Source: an uncultured Dialister sp. (lineage in GTDB: Bacteria > Bacillota_C > Negativicutes > Veillonellales > Dialisteraceae). From it: 23,498 bases of DNA. The position numbers and the translations under genes were made by a program. Position 1 is the stretch's first letter. Each line of letters opens with the position of its first letter. Below the pieces are notes generated by a model. That model saw only the letters and a program-made list of their open reading frames with translations. It had not been told where the DNA came from and made no database searches. The stretch lies in assembly GCA_900557365.1 (NCBI GenBank), contig UPXR01000012.1:1-23498 (forward strand), in the 5' to 3' direction. This document shows positions 1 through 7,367 of this stretch, piece by piece.

Positions 1-222
1 ATTGCAGACTTATAATTTGTAAATGTTTGAGTTTTAAAGAAATGTGTTACAAAAGGCTCGATATAATCCAAAGAAACTGCAGAGAAAGGGATCAAAACCG
101 GGAACGGAAAGAAAAAATTTTCAGACAGAATGTAAAAAAGGCTTTCTGCAAAGGAAAGAAAAATTTTCCTCGCAAAGACGTTCCGGAATTGGCTGATATT
201 CTGCATTTTCCTCCCTTTTTTC
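1..222. other. non-coding, A-rich region upstream of rplM; no gene seen
   Basis: I see no supported gene here. An open frame runs through it into rplM, but it has no ribosome site and its sequence is unlike any protein family; it is simply upstream-open frame. The only structure is an A/T-rich direct repeat, roughly GGAAAGAAAAATTTTC, at 106-122 and again at 153-169 (period 47). A TATAAT occurs at 62-67 but lacks a usable -35. Confidence 0.5.
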
Positions 223-251
223 TTGACATGTCTTATTTAAAACGGTATAAT
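223..251 (+). promoter_or_regulatory. consensus sigma-A promoter of rplM-rpsI
   Basis: TTGACA at 223-228 and TATAAT at 246-251 are both perfect matches, separated by exactly 17 bases. Transcription should start near 258. The strength fits a ribosomal-protein operon. Confidence 0.93.
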
Positions 252-258
252 ACTCCTT

Positions 259-341
259 GTGAGATTTGTCCGGAAACCACTAGCCCCGGAGGAAGGACGT
301 TGTCTTGCGGTTCGTTTTATATTCAGGAGGAATCATTACCC
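259..341 (+). promoter_or_regulatory. rplM 5' leader, candidate L13 autoregulatory leader
   Basis: This is the transcribed leader between the promoter and the rplM start. It can form a 5-bp hairpin, AGGAC (294-298) with GTCTT (302-306), enclosed by AACC (275-278) with GGTT (309-312). A CCGG/CCGG pairing (270-273 with 286-289) competes with it. The ribosome site AGGAGG lies at 325-330. Firmicute rplM operons often carry an L13-binding leader at this position. Position and foldability support that here, but I could not match the family's conserved bases by eye. Confidence 0.4.
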
Positions 342-782
342 ATGAAAACCACATTTATGGCCAATGCGGGCAACACAACCCGTAAATGGTATATCGTTGA
401 TGCTGAAGGACTGACATTGGGCCGTTTGGCTGCCAGTGTTGCAAAGGTTCTGACAGGCAAAAATAAACCTACCTATACACCGCATTTTGACACCGGTGAC
501 AATGTCATCGTTATCAATGCAGACAAAGTCGTTCTGACAGGTAAGAAAGAATTAAAGAAAGTTTACTTCCATTACACCGGATACATCGGCGGCGACAGAT
601 ACCAGAAAGCCGGAGATGCTCTTCGTGAAAAGCCGGTATGGGTTGTTGAACATGCAATCCGCGGTATGCTGCCGAAGAATAAGATCGGTGATCAGATGTA
701 TCGTAAGCTTCATGTTTATGCAGGCAGCGAACATCCGCATGCAGCACAGAAACCTGAAGAATTAAAGTTTGATATCCGTTAA
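342..782 (+). CDS. rplM: 50S ribosomal protein L13
   Basis: Ribosomal protein L13 of the large subunit, 146 residues, the normal size for the family. Recognisable L13 features are the N-terminal segment RKWYIVDAEGLTLGRLAASV, the central DNVIVINADKVVLTGKK, the HYTGYIGGDRYQKAG stretch, and RGMLPKNKIGDQMYRKLHVY followed by GSEHPHAAQKP near the C terminus. The start at 342 is chosen because AGGAGG lies 11 bases upstream and the protein then aligns with L13 from its first residues; the frame is open for 105 codons further upstream, but those codons precede the promoter and are not coding. It is followed after 24 bases by rpsI, the classic rplM-rpsI operon. Confidence 0.98.
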   Translation: MKTTFMANAGNTTRKWYIVDAEGLTLGRLAASVAKVLTGKNKPTYTPHFDTGDNVIVINADKVVLTGKKELKKVYFHYTGYIGGDRYQKAGDALREKPVWVVEHAIRGMLPKNKIGDQMYRKLHVYAGSEHPHAAQKPEELKFDIR

Positions 783-806
783 TACCGGAAGGGAAGGAAA
801 TAAGAA

Positions 807-1199
807 ATGGCAGAAGCTACATACTACGGCACAGGCCGCAGAAAAACATCCGTTGCCAGAGTCCGTCTGGTACCGGGACAGGGAACTATTACAATCAACG
901 GCCGTGATCTGAAGGATTACTTCGATCTCGCAACCCTTGAACTGATTATTAAGCAGCCGCTTGAACTGACAGGCACCACCACTGCTTACGATGTAATTGC
1001 TAATGTTAAGGGCGGCGGACGTACAGGTCAGGCCGGTGCAATCCGTCACGGCATCTCCCGTGCTCTTCTGGAAGTCGATGCAGACTACAGAAAAGTTCTC
1101 AAGGGTGCAGGTCTTCTGACCCGTGATCCGAGAATGAAAGAACGTAAGAAATACGGTCTCAAGAAAGCAAGAAAGGCAAGCCAGTTCTCCAAGCGTTAA
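807..1199 (+). CDS. rpsI: 30S ribosomal protein S9
   Basis: Ribosomal protein S9 of the small subunit, 130 residues, full length. It begins with the diagnostic [16 protein letters not shown], has the [20 protein letters not shown] core, and ends in the basic tail ([17 protein letters not shown]) whose last residues contact the P-site tRNA anticodon region. A GGGAAGGAAA ribosome site precedes the ATG. It is cotranscribed with rplM and ends the operon, with a terminator starting 11 bases after the stop codon. Confidence 0.98.
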   Translation: MAEATYYGTGRRKTSVARVRLVPGQGTITINGRDLKDYFDLATLELIIKQPLELTGTTTAYDVIANVKGGGRTGQAGAIRHGISRALLEVDADYRKVLKGAGLLTRDPRMKERKKYGLKKARKASQFSKR

Positions 1200-1210
1200 T
1201 CGGCTTTGTC

Positions 1211-1245
1211 AAAAGTCCTGTGGGATTTTCCCATGGGACTTTTTT
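1211..1245 (+). terminator. rho-independent terminator of rplM-rpsI
   Basis: The stem AAAAGTCCTGTGGG (1211-1224) pairs with CCCATGGGACTTTT (1230-1243), allowing two wobble pairs, around an ATTTT loop. The T-run continues to 1245. Confidence 0.9.
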
Positions 1246-1329
1246 GATGAAAAGATGGTTCTGCTGCCTGTCCGTGCGGCATTGTTCCTATGATGAAGGA
1301 ATGGGGCTGTATCCGCTGTGCTCTGCAGG

Positions 1330-1359
1330 TAGACCCTCTGCAGGAGTGTGCGGTATAAT
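1330..1359 (+). promoter_or_regulatory. probable promoter of the HsdM/HsdS-like gene
   Basis: A perfect TATAAT lies at 1354-1359, with a partial -35 TAGACC at 1330-1335 (18-base spacing). A direct repeat CTCTGCAGG (1321-1329 and 1336-1344) brackets the -35. Confidence 0.55.
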
Positions 1360-1389
1360 ATAAAAATGTGAGGCAATGAGGAGGTTACT

Positions 1390-2874
1390 ATGACACAGGT
1401 TATCATGACACCCCAGGATATCATAGATGCGACGGAAACTTTTGGAAGATACGGTGTTCCGAAAGACAGAATTTTCAAAGAGGTCATGCGGGCCCGTTAT
1501 CTGGATTATGTCCTTTTTCAGAACCCGTCCAACCAGGAGTTCGGTGTATCAATCGAAGACCTGTATGAAAGTATGAAGAAGACCGCAGACGAGCTGGGAA
1601 TGTATGAGGGCGATGCAGACACTTATGCACGGGTCTATACGCTGGCTCTTCGGGTAGATCCAATGGTCTTTGCAGGAAATGTACCGAAAACACCCGGCCA
1701 CCTGAAGGAAATTCTGCAGGAAGCAGTCCAAAAGGCAAAGCAGGCAGGTAAGACTGTTCTTTTTACCGGAGCAGACCGATATCTGAATGAACTGGCACTG
1801 ATTTTCGGGGAACTGGGCGGAAAGCGGATTGCTGCGGCACTGGAGGATGCATCCCGCAAGCCGGATGTGCAGCGTCTGTTTCCCCGGGGCAGAATTATGC
1901 CTGAATCGGAGCTGACAGGGGATGCAGAGAGATATGATTATATTTTCAATCTGGAAGAAGAGTCTCCGGTGCATGCGGAAAAGCTGAGCCATCTCCTGGC
2001 CGAAAAAGGGACGATGGATATCGTGATGCCGTATTCTTTCCTGAAGGACAGCACGGAGGAATCAGCTGCGGCCAGGCAGACTCTCGCAAAGTCCGGACGG
2101 CTGGCGCAGTACTATGATGCGGAAATTGACGGAGAAGAATATGCATTCCTTCGGTTTGAAAAGGAGGAGATGCAGGAAATCCTTTTCGGCGAGGCGGATT
2201 TTAGCGAGGGATGTTTTAAAGGATATCCCCAGATGAAAATGAGCACGGCGGATTTCCTTCGTGCAGATGATTGGAATTATGATATTTATCTGTATAACAG
2301 TATTCCTGCCGTTCAGGCTATCCTTTGCGGGAATATACTGGATATGGATTTTTCCCTGGGATGTGTATGTGAGGCGGTACAGGAAGAGGAACTGCCTGCA
2401 GGGATTCGGAGTTTTCTGCCGGCAGAAGCGGTACAGGAATCCGGCTTGAGAAAGGATTTGCTGATTTCCCGCCGTCCGGAAAAAGGAGAAAAGGGGATTT
2501 GGACCTGCAAAGGCGACCTGGCAATTGCAGCTTCTCGGGGAAAGGTGATGATTTCCGTTATCACGGAGGATGAACCGATCCGGGCAGGGAAAGGGATATT
2601 CCTTTTCCGTCCGAAAGAACAATATACGGCGGAGTATCTGAAGCTGTTTCTGGACGGTCCGGTGGGACATTTATTCCTGGATGCCATGAAGAGCGGGGAT
2701 ACCTATCATTTCACGCACTCCCGCATTCTTCGCATTCCTGTGCCGAAGGCGGAACGGGAAACAATAGAAAAAGCAACGGCTGTTTGCCGGGAGGTAACGG
2801 AACAGCTGGCTGCTGCGGAAGCAAATTGGAGACAGGCAAAGAAGGAGTCTGTCGCACTGATGATGGGGCATTGA
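1390..2874 (+). CDS. diverged N6-adenine methylase-like / HsdS-like fusion protein, probably non-catalytic
   Basis: 494 residues; AGGAGG at 1379-1384 fixes the start. I do not recognise a named family, but its layout mirrors a type I methyltransferase joined to half of a specificity subunit. Residues ~75-260 follow the HsdM Rossmann order: a helix bundle, then LFTGADRYLNELAL where motif I (DPACGTGGFL) should be, YDYIFNLEEE where the catalytic NPPY/F should be, then MPYSFLKD..ARQTLAKSGRL and a final LRFEKEE strand. Residues ~285-303 resemble the HsdM exit (ADDWNYDIYLYN). Residues ~320-494 look like one HsdS target-recognition half: LGCVCEAVQ, CKGDLAIAASRGK, EYLKLFLDGPVGHLFL, SGDTYHFTHSRILRIPVP and a C-terminal coiled-coil-like helix. 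Both SAM-binding and catalytic motifs are lost, and no hsdR lies nearby. It is therefore probably a DNA-binding or regulatory relative, not an active methylase. rdgB follows after 19 bases. Confidence 0.7.
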   Translation: MTQVIMTPQDIIDATETFGRYGVPKDRIFKEVMRARYLDYVLFQNPSNQEFGVSIEDLYESMKKTADELGMYEGDADTYARVYTLALRVDPMVFAGNVPKTPGHLKEILQEAVQKAKQAGKTVLFTGADRYLNELALIFGELGGKRIAAALEDASRKPDVQRLFPRGRIMPESELTGDAERYDYIFNLEEESPVHAEKLSHLLAEKGTMDIVMPYSFLKDSTEESAAARQTLAKSGRLAQYYDAEIDGEEYAFLRFEKEEMQEILFGEADFSEGCFKGYPQMKMSTADFLRADDWNYDIYLYNSIPAVQAILCGNILDMDFSLGCVCEAVQEEELPAGIRSFLPAEAVQESGLRKDLLISRRPEKGEKGIWTCKGDLAIAASRGKVMISVITEDEPIRAGKGIFLFRPKEQYTAEYLKLFLDGPVGHLFLDAMKSGDTYHFTHSRILRIPVPKAERETIEKATAVCREVTEQLAAAEANWRQAKKESVALMMGH

Positions 2875-2893
2875 TGAAAGGGGGCCGAAAACG

Positions 2894-3499
2894 ATGAAAC
2901 TTGTATTGGCTACACATAATAAAGGAAAAATCAGAGAATTTCAGGAAGCCTTCCGGAAAATCGGCTGGGAAGCGGTGCCGGTGTCGGATATTTCCGATGT
3001 GCCGGATCCGGAGGAAACCGGAGAGACATTTAAGGAAAATGCACTGCAGAAGGCATTTTACTATGCCAAAGCAACCGGACTTCCCGTTCTTTCCGATGAT
3101 TCGGGAATTGCCGCGTACGCACTGGACGGCAGACCCGGCGTATATTCGGCCCGATATGCAGGAAAGCATGGGGATGATGAAGCCAATAATCAAAAGCTGA
3201 TTGCCGATCTGGCTCCCTTCCACGGAGAAGATCGGAAAGGATACTATGCCTGCGTGGTGGCTCTGGTATGGCCGGACGGAAGAAGCATGACCGGAGAAGG
3301 GAAATGCGAAGGAATCATTCGTGATTTCTACCAGGGAACCGGCGGATTCGGTTATGATCCTTTATTTTATCTGCCGCAATACGGAAAGACCATGGCGGAG
3401 CTGCCTCTGGATGAGAAGAATAAGATTTCTCATCGGGGAAGGGCGCTGGAAGATCTGATCCGGCAGCTGAAAGAAGAAGGAAAGGATCAAGGAAAATAA
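2894..3499 (+). CDS. rdgB: XTP/dITP diphosphatase (RdgB/HAM1 family)
   Basis: House-cleaning pyrophosphatase that hydrolyses dITP, ITP and XTP to monophosphates, keeping deaminated purines out of DNA and RNA. At 201 residues it has the standard length. Visible family motifs are THNKGK (7-12) in the nucleotide-binding loop, ETFKENA (45-50), SDDSG (67-71) with the metal/base aspartates, GGFGYDP (150-156) and SHRGRAL (179-185). A GAAAGGGGG ribosome site precedes the ATG. It sits 19 bases behind the HsdM/HsdS-like gene and is probably cotranscribed with it. No terminator is seen before the speD promoter. Confidence 0.96.
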   Translation: MKLVLATHNKGKIREFQEAFRKIGWEAVPVSDISDVPDPEETGETFKENALQKAFYYAKATGLPVLSDDSGIAAYALDGRPGVYSARYAGKHGDDEANNQKLIADLAPFHGEDRKGYYACVVALVWPDGRSMTGEGKCEGIIRDFYQGTGGFGYDPLFYLPQYGKTMAELPLDEKNKISHRGRALEDLIRQLKEEGKDQGK

Positions 3500-3523
3500 A
3501 AGAGTATGCTTATATAAAATTTG

Positions 3524-3552
3524 TACACATTTATAAAGAGTTGTGCTATAAT
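3524..3552 (+). promoter_or_regulatory. promoter of speD
   Basis: A perfect TATAAT at 3547-3552 is preceded by TGC (extended -10). A weak -35 TACACA lies at 3524-3529 with 17-base spacing. Confidence 0.75.
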
Positions 3553-3603
3553 TGGGATGTTCCATTCCGATGATAGATACGAATGGAGGTGGCCGTTTAC
3601 TTT

Positions 3604-4371
3604 ATGAAACGAGGTAAACTCAAGCTGTTTGGATTCAACAACTTGACCAAAACGCTTAGCTTTAATATGTACGACATTTGTTACGCCAGTACGAAACAGG
3701 AGAGAGAAAAATACATCGCTTATATCGATGATCGGTACAGTGCGGAAAGGCTGACCCAAATACTGAAAGATGTAGCGGAGACAATCGGTGCCAATATCCT
3801 GAATATTGCGCAGCAGGATTATGATCCTCAGGGAGCCAGTGTGACGATGCTGATTGCGGAAGAGGAAGTAGAGAAGCAGGATGTGGTTGCTCATCTGGAT
3901 AAGAGCCATATTACGGTTCATACTTATCCGGAAATGCATCCCCAGGACGGCATCTGCACTTTCCGTGCCGATATTGATGTTTCCACCTGCGGAAAGATTT
4001 CTCCGCTGAAAGCGCTGAACTATTTGTTGAATTCTTTCGAAGCAGATATTGTGATTACCGACTACCGTGTCCGGGGCTTTACTCGGGATGTGAACGGGAA
4101 AAAGCTTTTTATTGACCACCGCATTAATTCCATTCAGAATTATATGAGTCCTGAACTTCGCCATAAGTATGACATGGTGGATGTCAATGTTTATCAGGAA
4201 AATATCTTCCACACGAAGATGCTGCTTCATGATTTTCGGTTGGATAACTATTTGTTTGATATGACCGAAGCGGATTTGAATCCGAAAGAAGTACGGCAGA
4301 TCCGCCGTCTGCTGAAGCAGGAAATGTATGAAATCTTTAACGGGAGAAATCTTCCCGCCATTAAGGATTAA
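3604..4371 (+). CDS. speD: S-adenosylmethionine decarboxylase proenzyme, E. coli type
   Basis: Pyruvoyl enzyme making decarboxylated SAM, the aminopropyl donor for spermidine synthesis. The 255-residue protein matches the long enterobacterial-type SpeD almost motif by motif: [40 protein letters not shown], the autocleavage site VVAHLDKSH (cut expected between K100 and S101, with S101 becoming the pyruvoyl group), [11 protein letters not shown] with C129, and NSIQNYMS with [16 protein letters not shown]. It is shorter than the E. coli protein mainly through loss of a ~12-residue loop before the cleavage site. The start is at 3604 because GGAGGTGG (3586-3593) is correctly spaced from it; an in-frame ATG at 3583 has no ribosome site. 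No speE lies in the window. It is followed after 16 bases by the malic enzyme gene. Confidence 0.96.
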   Translation: MKRGKLKLFGFNNLTKTLSFNMYDICYASTKQEREKYIAYIDDRYSAERLTQILKDVAETIGANILNIAQQDYDPQGASVTMLIAEEEVEKQDVVAHLDKSHITVHTYPEMHPQDGICTFRADIDVSTCGKISPLKALNYLLNSFEADIVITDYRVRGFTRDVNGKKLFIDHRINSIQNYMSPELRHKYDMVDVNVYQENIFHTKMLLHDFRLDNYLFDMTEADLNPKEVRQIRRLLKQEMYEIFNGRNLPAIKD

Positions 4372-4387
4372 TTTTAAGGAGGCTATT

Positions 4388-5599
4388 ATGAACACCGAAG
4401 AACTGAGAAAGCAGGCCATTGCACTGCGTAAGGAAAAGCATCAGATGATTAAGACCGCTCTGAATGCAGACATGAAGGACGGTCATGATCTGGCTGTTGT
4501 ATATACACCTGGCGTTTCCGCTCCCTGCCTGGAAATTAAGAAGGATGAAGACCTTTCTTTAACCCTGACCTGGAGAGGAAATGTAGTTGCCGTTATTTCC
4601 GACGGCACCCGTGTACTCGGTCTGGGCGACATCGGTGCAGCAGCTGCTATGCCGGTTATGGAAGGCAAGAGTGCACTGTACAAGAGATTCGGCAACATCG
4701 ATGCGATTCCGATCGTTCTTGACACGAAAGACAAGGATGAATTCATTCATACCGTAAAGCTTCTCGAAAAGAACTTTGCCGGCATTAACCTGGAAGATAT
4801 TTCTTCCCCGAAATGCTATGATATCGAAGATGAACTGAAGAAGATCATGAATATTCCGGTATTCCATGATGATCAGCATGGTACTGCTATTGCAGCTCTT
4901 GCAGCACTCCTCGGTGCGCTGAAGGTAGCTGACAAGAAGATTGATGAAATCAAGGTTGTTGTAAACGGCGCAGGTGCAGCCGGCACGGCTATTGCCCGCC
5001 TCCTCCTGGAAGACGGCGTTAAAGCTGAAAACATGACCATTCTCAACTCCAAGGGCATTCTTTACGATAACGGCAAGAGAGACAGAGTGCAGATGGAACT
5101 GATTCAGCAGACCAATCCGGAAAATAAGCAGGGGACCTTTGCTGATGCAGTAAAGGGTGCAGATGTTCTCATCGGATGCTCCGCACCGGGCGCATTTAAC
5201 AATGATGCCATCAAGACCATGGCGGAAAAGAGCATTGTCTTTGCTATGGCAAACCCCGTTCCGGAAATCATGTATGAAGAAGCAAAGGAAAAGGGCGTAT
5301 ACATCTACGGCTCCGGCAGAAGCGATATGCCGAACCAGGTCAACAACTCCTCCGTATTCCCGGGCCTGTTCCGCGGTGCACTGGACGTACGTGCCCGTCA
5401 GATCAATGAGGAAATGAAGCTGGCTGCTGCTCATGCACTGGCTGATCTGGCTGCAACCTGCAATATGGACCCGGATCATGTTGTAGTTGACGTATTTGAT
5501 GAAAGAGTACCGAAGGCTGTAGCAAAGGCTGTAGCAAAGGCTGCTATCGCAAGCGGAGTAGCAAGAGCAACAGAACTCCCGGAACAGTACAAGGACTGA
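4388..5599 (+). CDS. NAD(P)-dependent malic enzyme (oxaloacetate-decarboxylating)
   Basis: Converts malate to pyruvate and CO2 while reducing NAD(P). 403 residues, the size of short bacterial malic enzymes. Features seen: the catalytic tyrosine in VVYTPGVSAPC (Y39), the lysine in MEGKSALYKRFG (K94), metal ligands in NLEDISSPK (E136, D137) and HDDQHGTAIA (D161/D162), a Rossmann dinucleotide loop GAGAAG (194-199), and FAMANPVPEIMYEEA. The start is set by AAGGAGG at 4376-4382; an in-frame ATG at 4328 lies inside speD. Codon use is more biased than in its neighbours, suggesting high expression. The gene is probably cotranscribed with speD, although the two are not linked metabolically. Cofactor preference cannot be read with confidence. 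Confidence 0.95.
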   Translation: MNTEELRKQAIALRKEKHQMIKTALNADMKDGHDLAVVYTPGVSAPCLEIKKDEDLSLTLTWRGNVVAVISDGTRVLGLGDIGAAAAMPVMEGKSALYKRFGNIDAIPIVLDTKDKDEFIHTVKLLEKNFAGINLEDISSPKCYDIEDELKKIMNIPVFHDDQHGTAIAALAALLGALKVADKKIDEIKVVVNGAGAAGTAIARLLLEDGVKAENMTILNSKGILYDNGKRDRVQMELIQQTNPENKQGTFADAVKGADVLIGCSAPGAFNNDAIKTMAEKSIVFAMANPVPEIMYEEAKEKGVYIYGSGRSDMPNQVNNSSVFPGLFRGALDVRARQINEEMKLAAAHALADLAATCNMDPDHVVVDVFDERVPKAVAKAVAKAAIASGVARATELPEQYKD

Positions 5600-5641
5600 T
5601 TTCCGTCAAATGATTTGAAAACTCAAAATTGAGGCCAAAAG

Positions 5642-5675
5642 AGAAGCCGACAGAATTTTGTCGGCTTCTTTTTTT
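5642..5675 (+). terminator. rho-independent terminator after malic enzyme
   Basis: A perfect 11-bp stem, AGAAGCCGACA (5642-5652) with TGTCGGCTTCT (5659-5669), is followed by seven T residues. Upstream A residues could extend the pairing. Confidence 0.97.
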
Positions 5676-5790
5676 CTGCAGAAATCGTATCGGACACCGG
5701 GTTTCCGGAGAGGCGGGGAAAATGACCGGATAAAGCGCCGATAACGGAAGGATGTTTCCGTTCCGTAAGGCAGGAGCGGGGCGGTTCTAC

Positions 5791-5819
5791 TTTTCATAAA
5801 AGACCGGGGAGGGTATAAT
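5791..5819 (+). promoter_or_regulatory. promoter of the tRNA nucleotidyltransferase-PBP operon
   Basis: TATAAT at 5814-5819 follows a partial -35 TTTTCA (5791-5796) at 17 bases. A 7-bp hairpin (AACGGAA 5743-5749 with TTCCGTT 5756-5762) lies just upstream. Confidence 0.7.
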
Positions 5820-5864
5820 AAAAACTGTAAAAAAGCAGTAGCGGCAAAGGAACGATTAAAGGAT

Positions 5865-7367
5865 ATGAACAGATTATGGAAAAGGATATCTGTCCTTTTT
5901 GAAAGAGAAGATACAGAAGTGCCTGTTGATGAATCTATCATGAGACGGGTAGATCCGGCTGCCTTTGCTGTACTTTCTGCGTTGGAGGACGAAGGGAAAG
6001 ACGCTTTTCTGGTCGGAGGATGCGTAAGAGATCTTTTGATGGGGAAGGAACCTCATGACTGGGATATTACGACATCTGCGCGGCCGGAGGAAATTCTGCA
6101 TACAGCAGCGCAGAAGGGCTGGAAGGCTGTGGATGGAGGCGGCCGTCGTTTCGGGACGGTGATTCTGTCCTTTGACGGAAAAGCTTTTGAAGTGACTGCT
6201 TATCGAAAGGAATTTTACGGAGCGGATGCGCATCGGCCGGAACGGGTTTCTTTTGCAGATTCTCTGGAAGAGGATCTGCAGCGCCGGGATTTTACGGTCA
6301 ATGCCATGGCGCTTTCTGCAGGAGGCATTCTGGTTGATCTTTTCGGCGGAAGAAAGGCTATCCGGAAAAAGATGCTTTATACGGTGGGTCCTGCAGCAGA
6401 ACGGTTTTCAGAAGATGCGCTCCGCCTTTTCCGGGCTTGCCGCTTCCTGGGACAGCTGGATTTCCTGGCAGATGCGTCTCTGGTGGAAGGGATGGCCTCT
6501 GCATTTTCCCGGGTGAGCGGTTTGTCTCTGGAACGGGTGCGGGAAGAGTTGGATAAGCTCATTGTTACGCCTCATGCGGGAAGGGGCTTCGACCTTATGG
6601 TGCGGAGCGGGCTTGCAGCCCAAAGCTGCCGTGTGAAGGAAAACGGAGTTTATGAAGAAATTCCCATCTTGCCGGAACTGGCACATCTTGTGGGGCTTCC
6701 GCAGCAAAAGGAATTCCACAAATTCGATGGGTGGTATCATACGCTGGCTGTACTGGAAGCTGCTTCTCCGGTTGTGCTGAATCGCTGGGCGGCGCTTCTT
6801 CATGATGTAGGGAAGGGAATGCCCGGCATCCGTGCTGTTCGAAAAGGGAAACTTACGGATTACGGACATGATCTGAAAGGGGCGGATATGGCGGAGGAAA
6901 TCCTGAGCCGGCACCGCCGCAGCCCTGCCTTTGTGAGCCGGGTAAAATGGATCGTAGCCAATCATATGAAATATCATTATTATGCGAATGTACAGGAAGC
7001 AGTGGCTATCCGCTGGATTCGGAGAATGGCAAGAGAAAAGGTATTTTCTTCACAGGCGGAAATGGCAAAGGCCATGGAGCAGATTACCGATGTGTGCATT
7101 GCGGATATTGTCGGCTGCGGGAAACCTTATTCTGCGGCGGAAGGACATGCGGCATTCGGAGAATACATGAAAGAACTGGCTCTGTCCATGCCTGTAACGG
7201 CAAAGGAACTTCATTATGACAGGAGAGTGCCGGAAGTTTTGGGCACATGGGTAAAAGACGGTATGAGCAATCTTCTTCTGCGGGTACAGACCGGTTCGCT
7301 GGAAAATGAGCCTGATGCGCTGTATGAAGCCGCATGCCGTTTTAAGAAAAGAAAGGAAAAAGAATGA
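5865..7367 (+). CDS. CCA-adding-type tRNA nucleotidyltransferase with HD domain
   Basis: Class II nucleotidyltransferase of the CCA-adding / poly(A) polymerase family; its likely job is building or repairing tRNA 3' CCA ends. 500 residues. Motif order: LVGGCVRDLLMG (49-60), the metal-binding DWDITT (65-70), LQRRDFTVNAMA (138-149), the neck motif SEDALRLFRACRF (182-194) and SLERVREELDKL (221-232). An HD phosphohydrolase domain follows, with H292, HDVGKG (313-318), GHD (334-336) and NHM (366-368), as in E. coli CCA enzyme with 2',3'-cyclic phosphodiesterase activity. Whether it adds CC, A or CCA cannot be told from this. The start at 5865 has only modest ribosome sites (AAAGGA at 5846 or 5858). 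Its stop overlaps the next ATG (ATGA), suggesting translational coupling with the PBP. Confidence 0.93.
   Translation: MNRLWKRISVLFEREDTEVPVDESIMRRVDPAAFAVLSALEDEGKDAFLVGGCVRDLLMGKEPHDWDITTSARPEEILHTAAQKGWKAVDGGGRRFGTVILSFDGKAFEVTAYRKEFYGADAHRPERVSFADSLEEDLQRRDFTVNAMALSAGGILVDLFGGRKAIRKKMLYTVGPAAERFSEDALRLFRACRFLGQLDFLADASLVEGMASAFSRVSGLSLERVREELDKLIVTPHAGRGFDLMVRSGLAAQSCRVKENGVYEEIPILPELAHLVGLPQQKEFHKFDGWYHTLAVLEAASPVVLNRWAALLHDVGKGMPGIRAVRKGKLTDYGHDLKGADMAEEILSRHRRSPAFVSRVKWIVANHMKYHYYANVQEAVAIRWIRRMAREKVFSSQAEMAKAMEQITDVCIADIVGCGKPYSAAEGHAAFGEYMKELALSMPVTAKELHYDRRVPEVLGTWVKDGMSNLLLRVQTGSLENEPDALYEAACRFKKRKEKE

Noticed and set aside
62..67. TATAAT as a second rplM promoter
   Set aside because: No -35 at 16-18 bases and no extended -10.
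27..341. In-frame N-terminal extension of L13 by 105 codons
   Set aside because: It precedes and spans the perfect rplM promoter, has no ribosome site, and L13 is already full length from 342.
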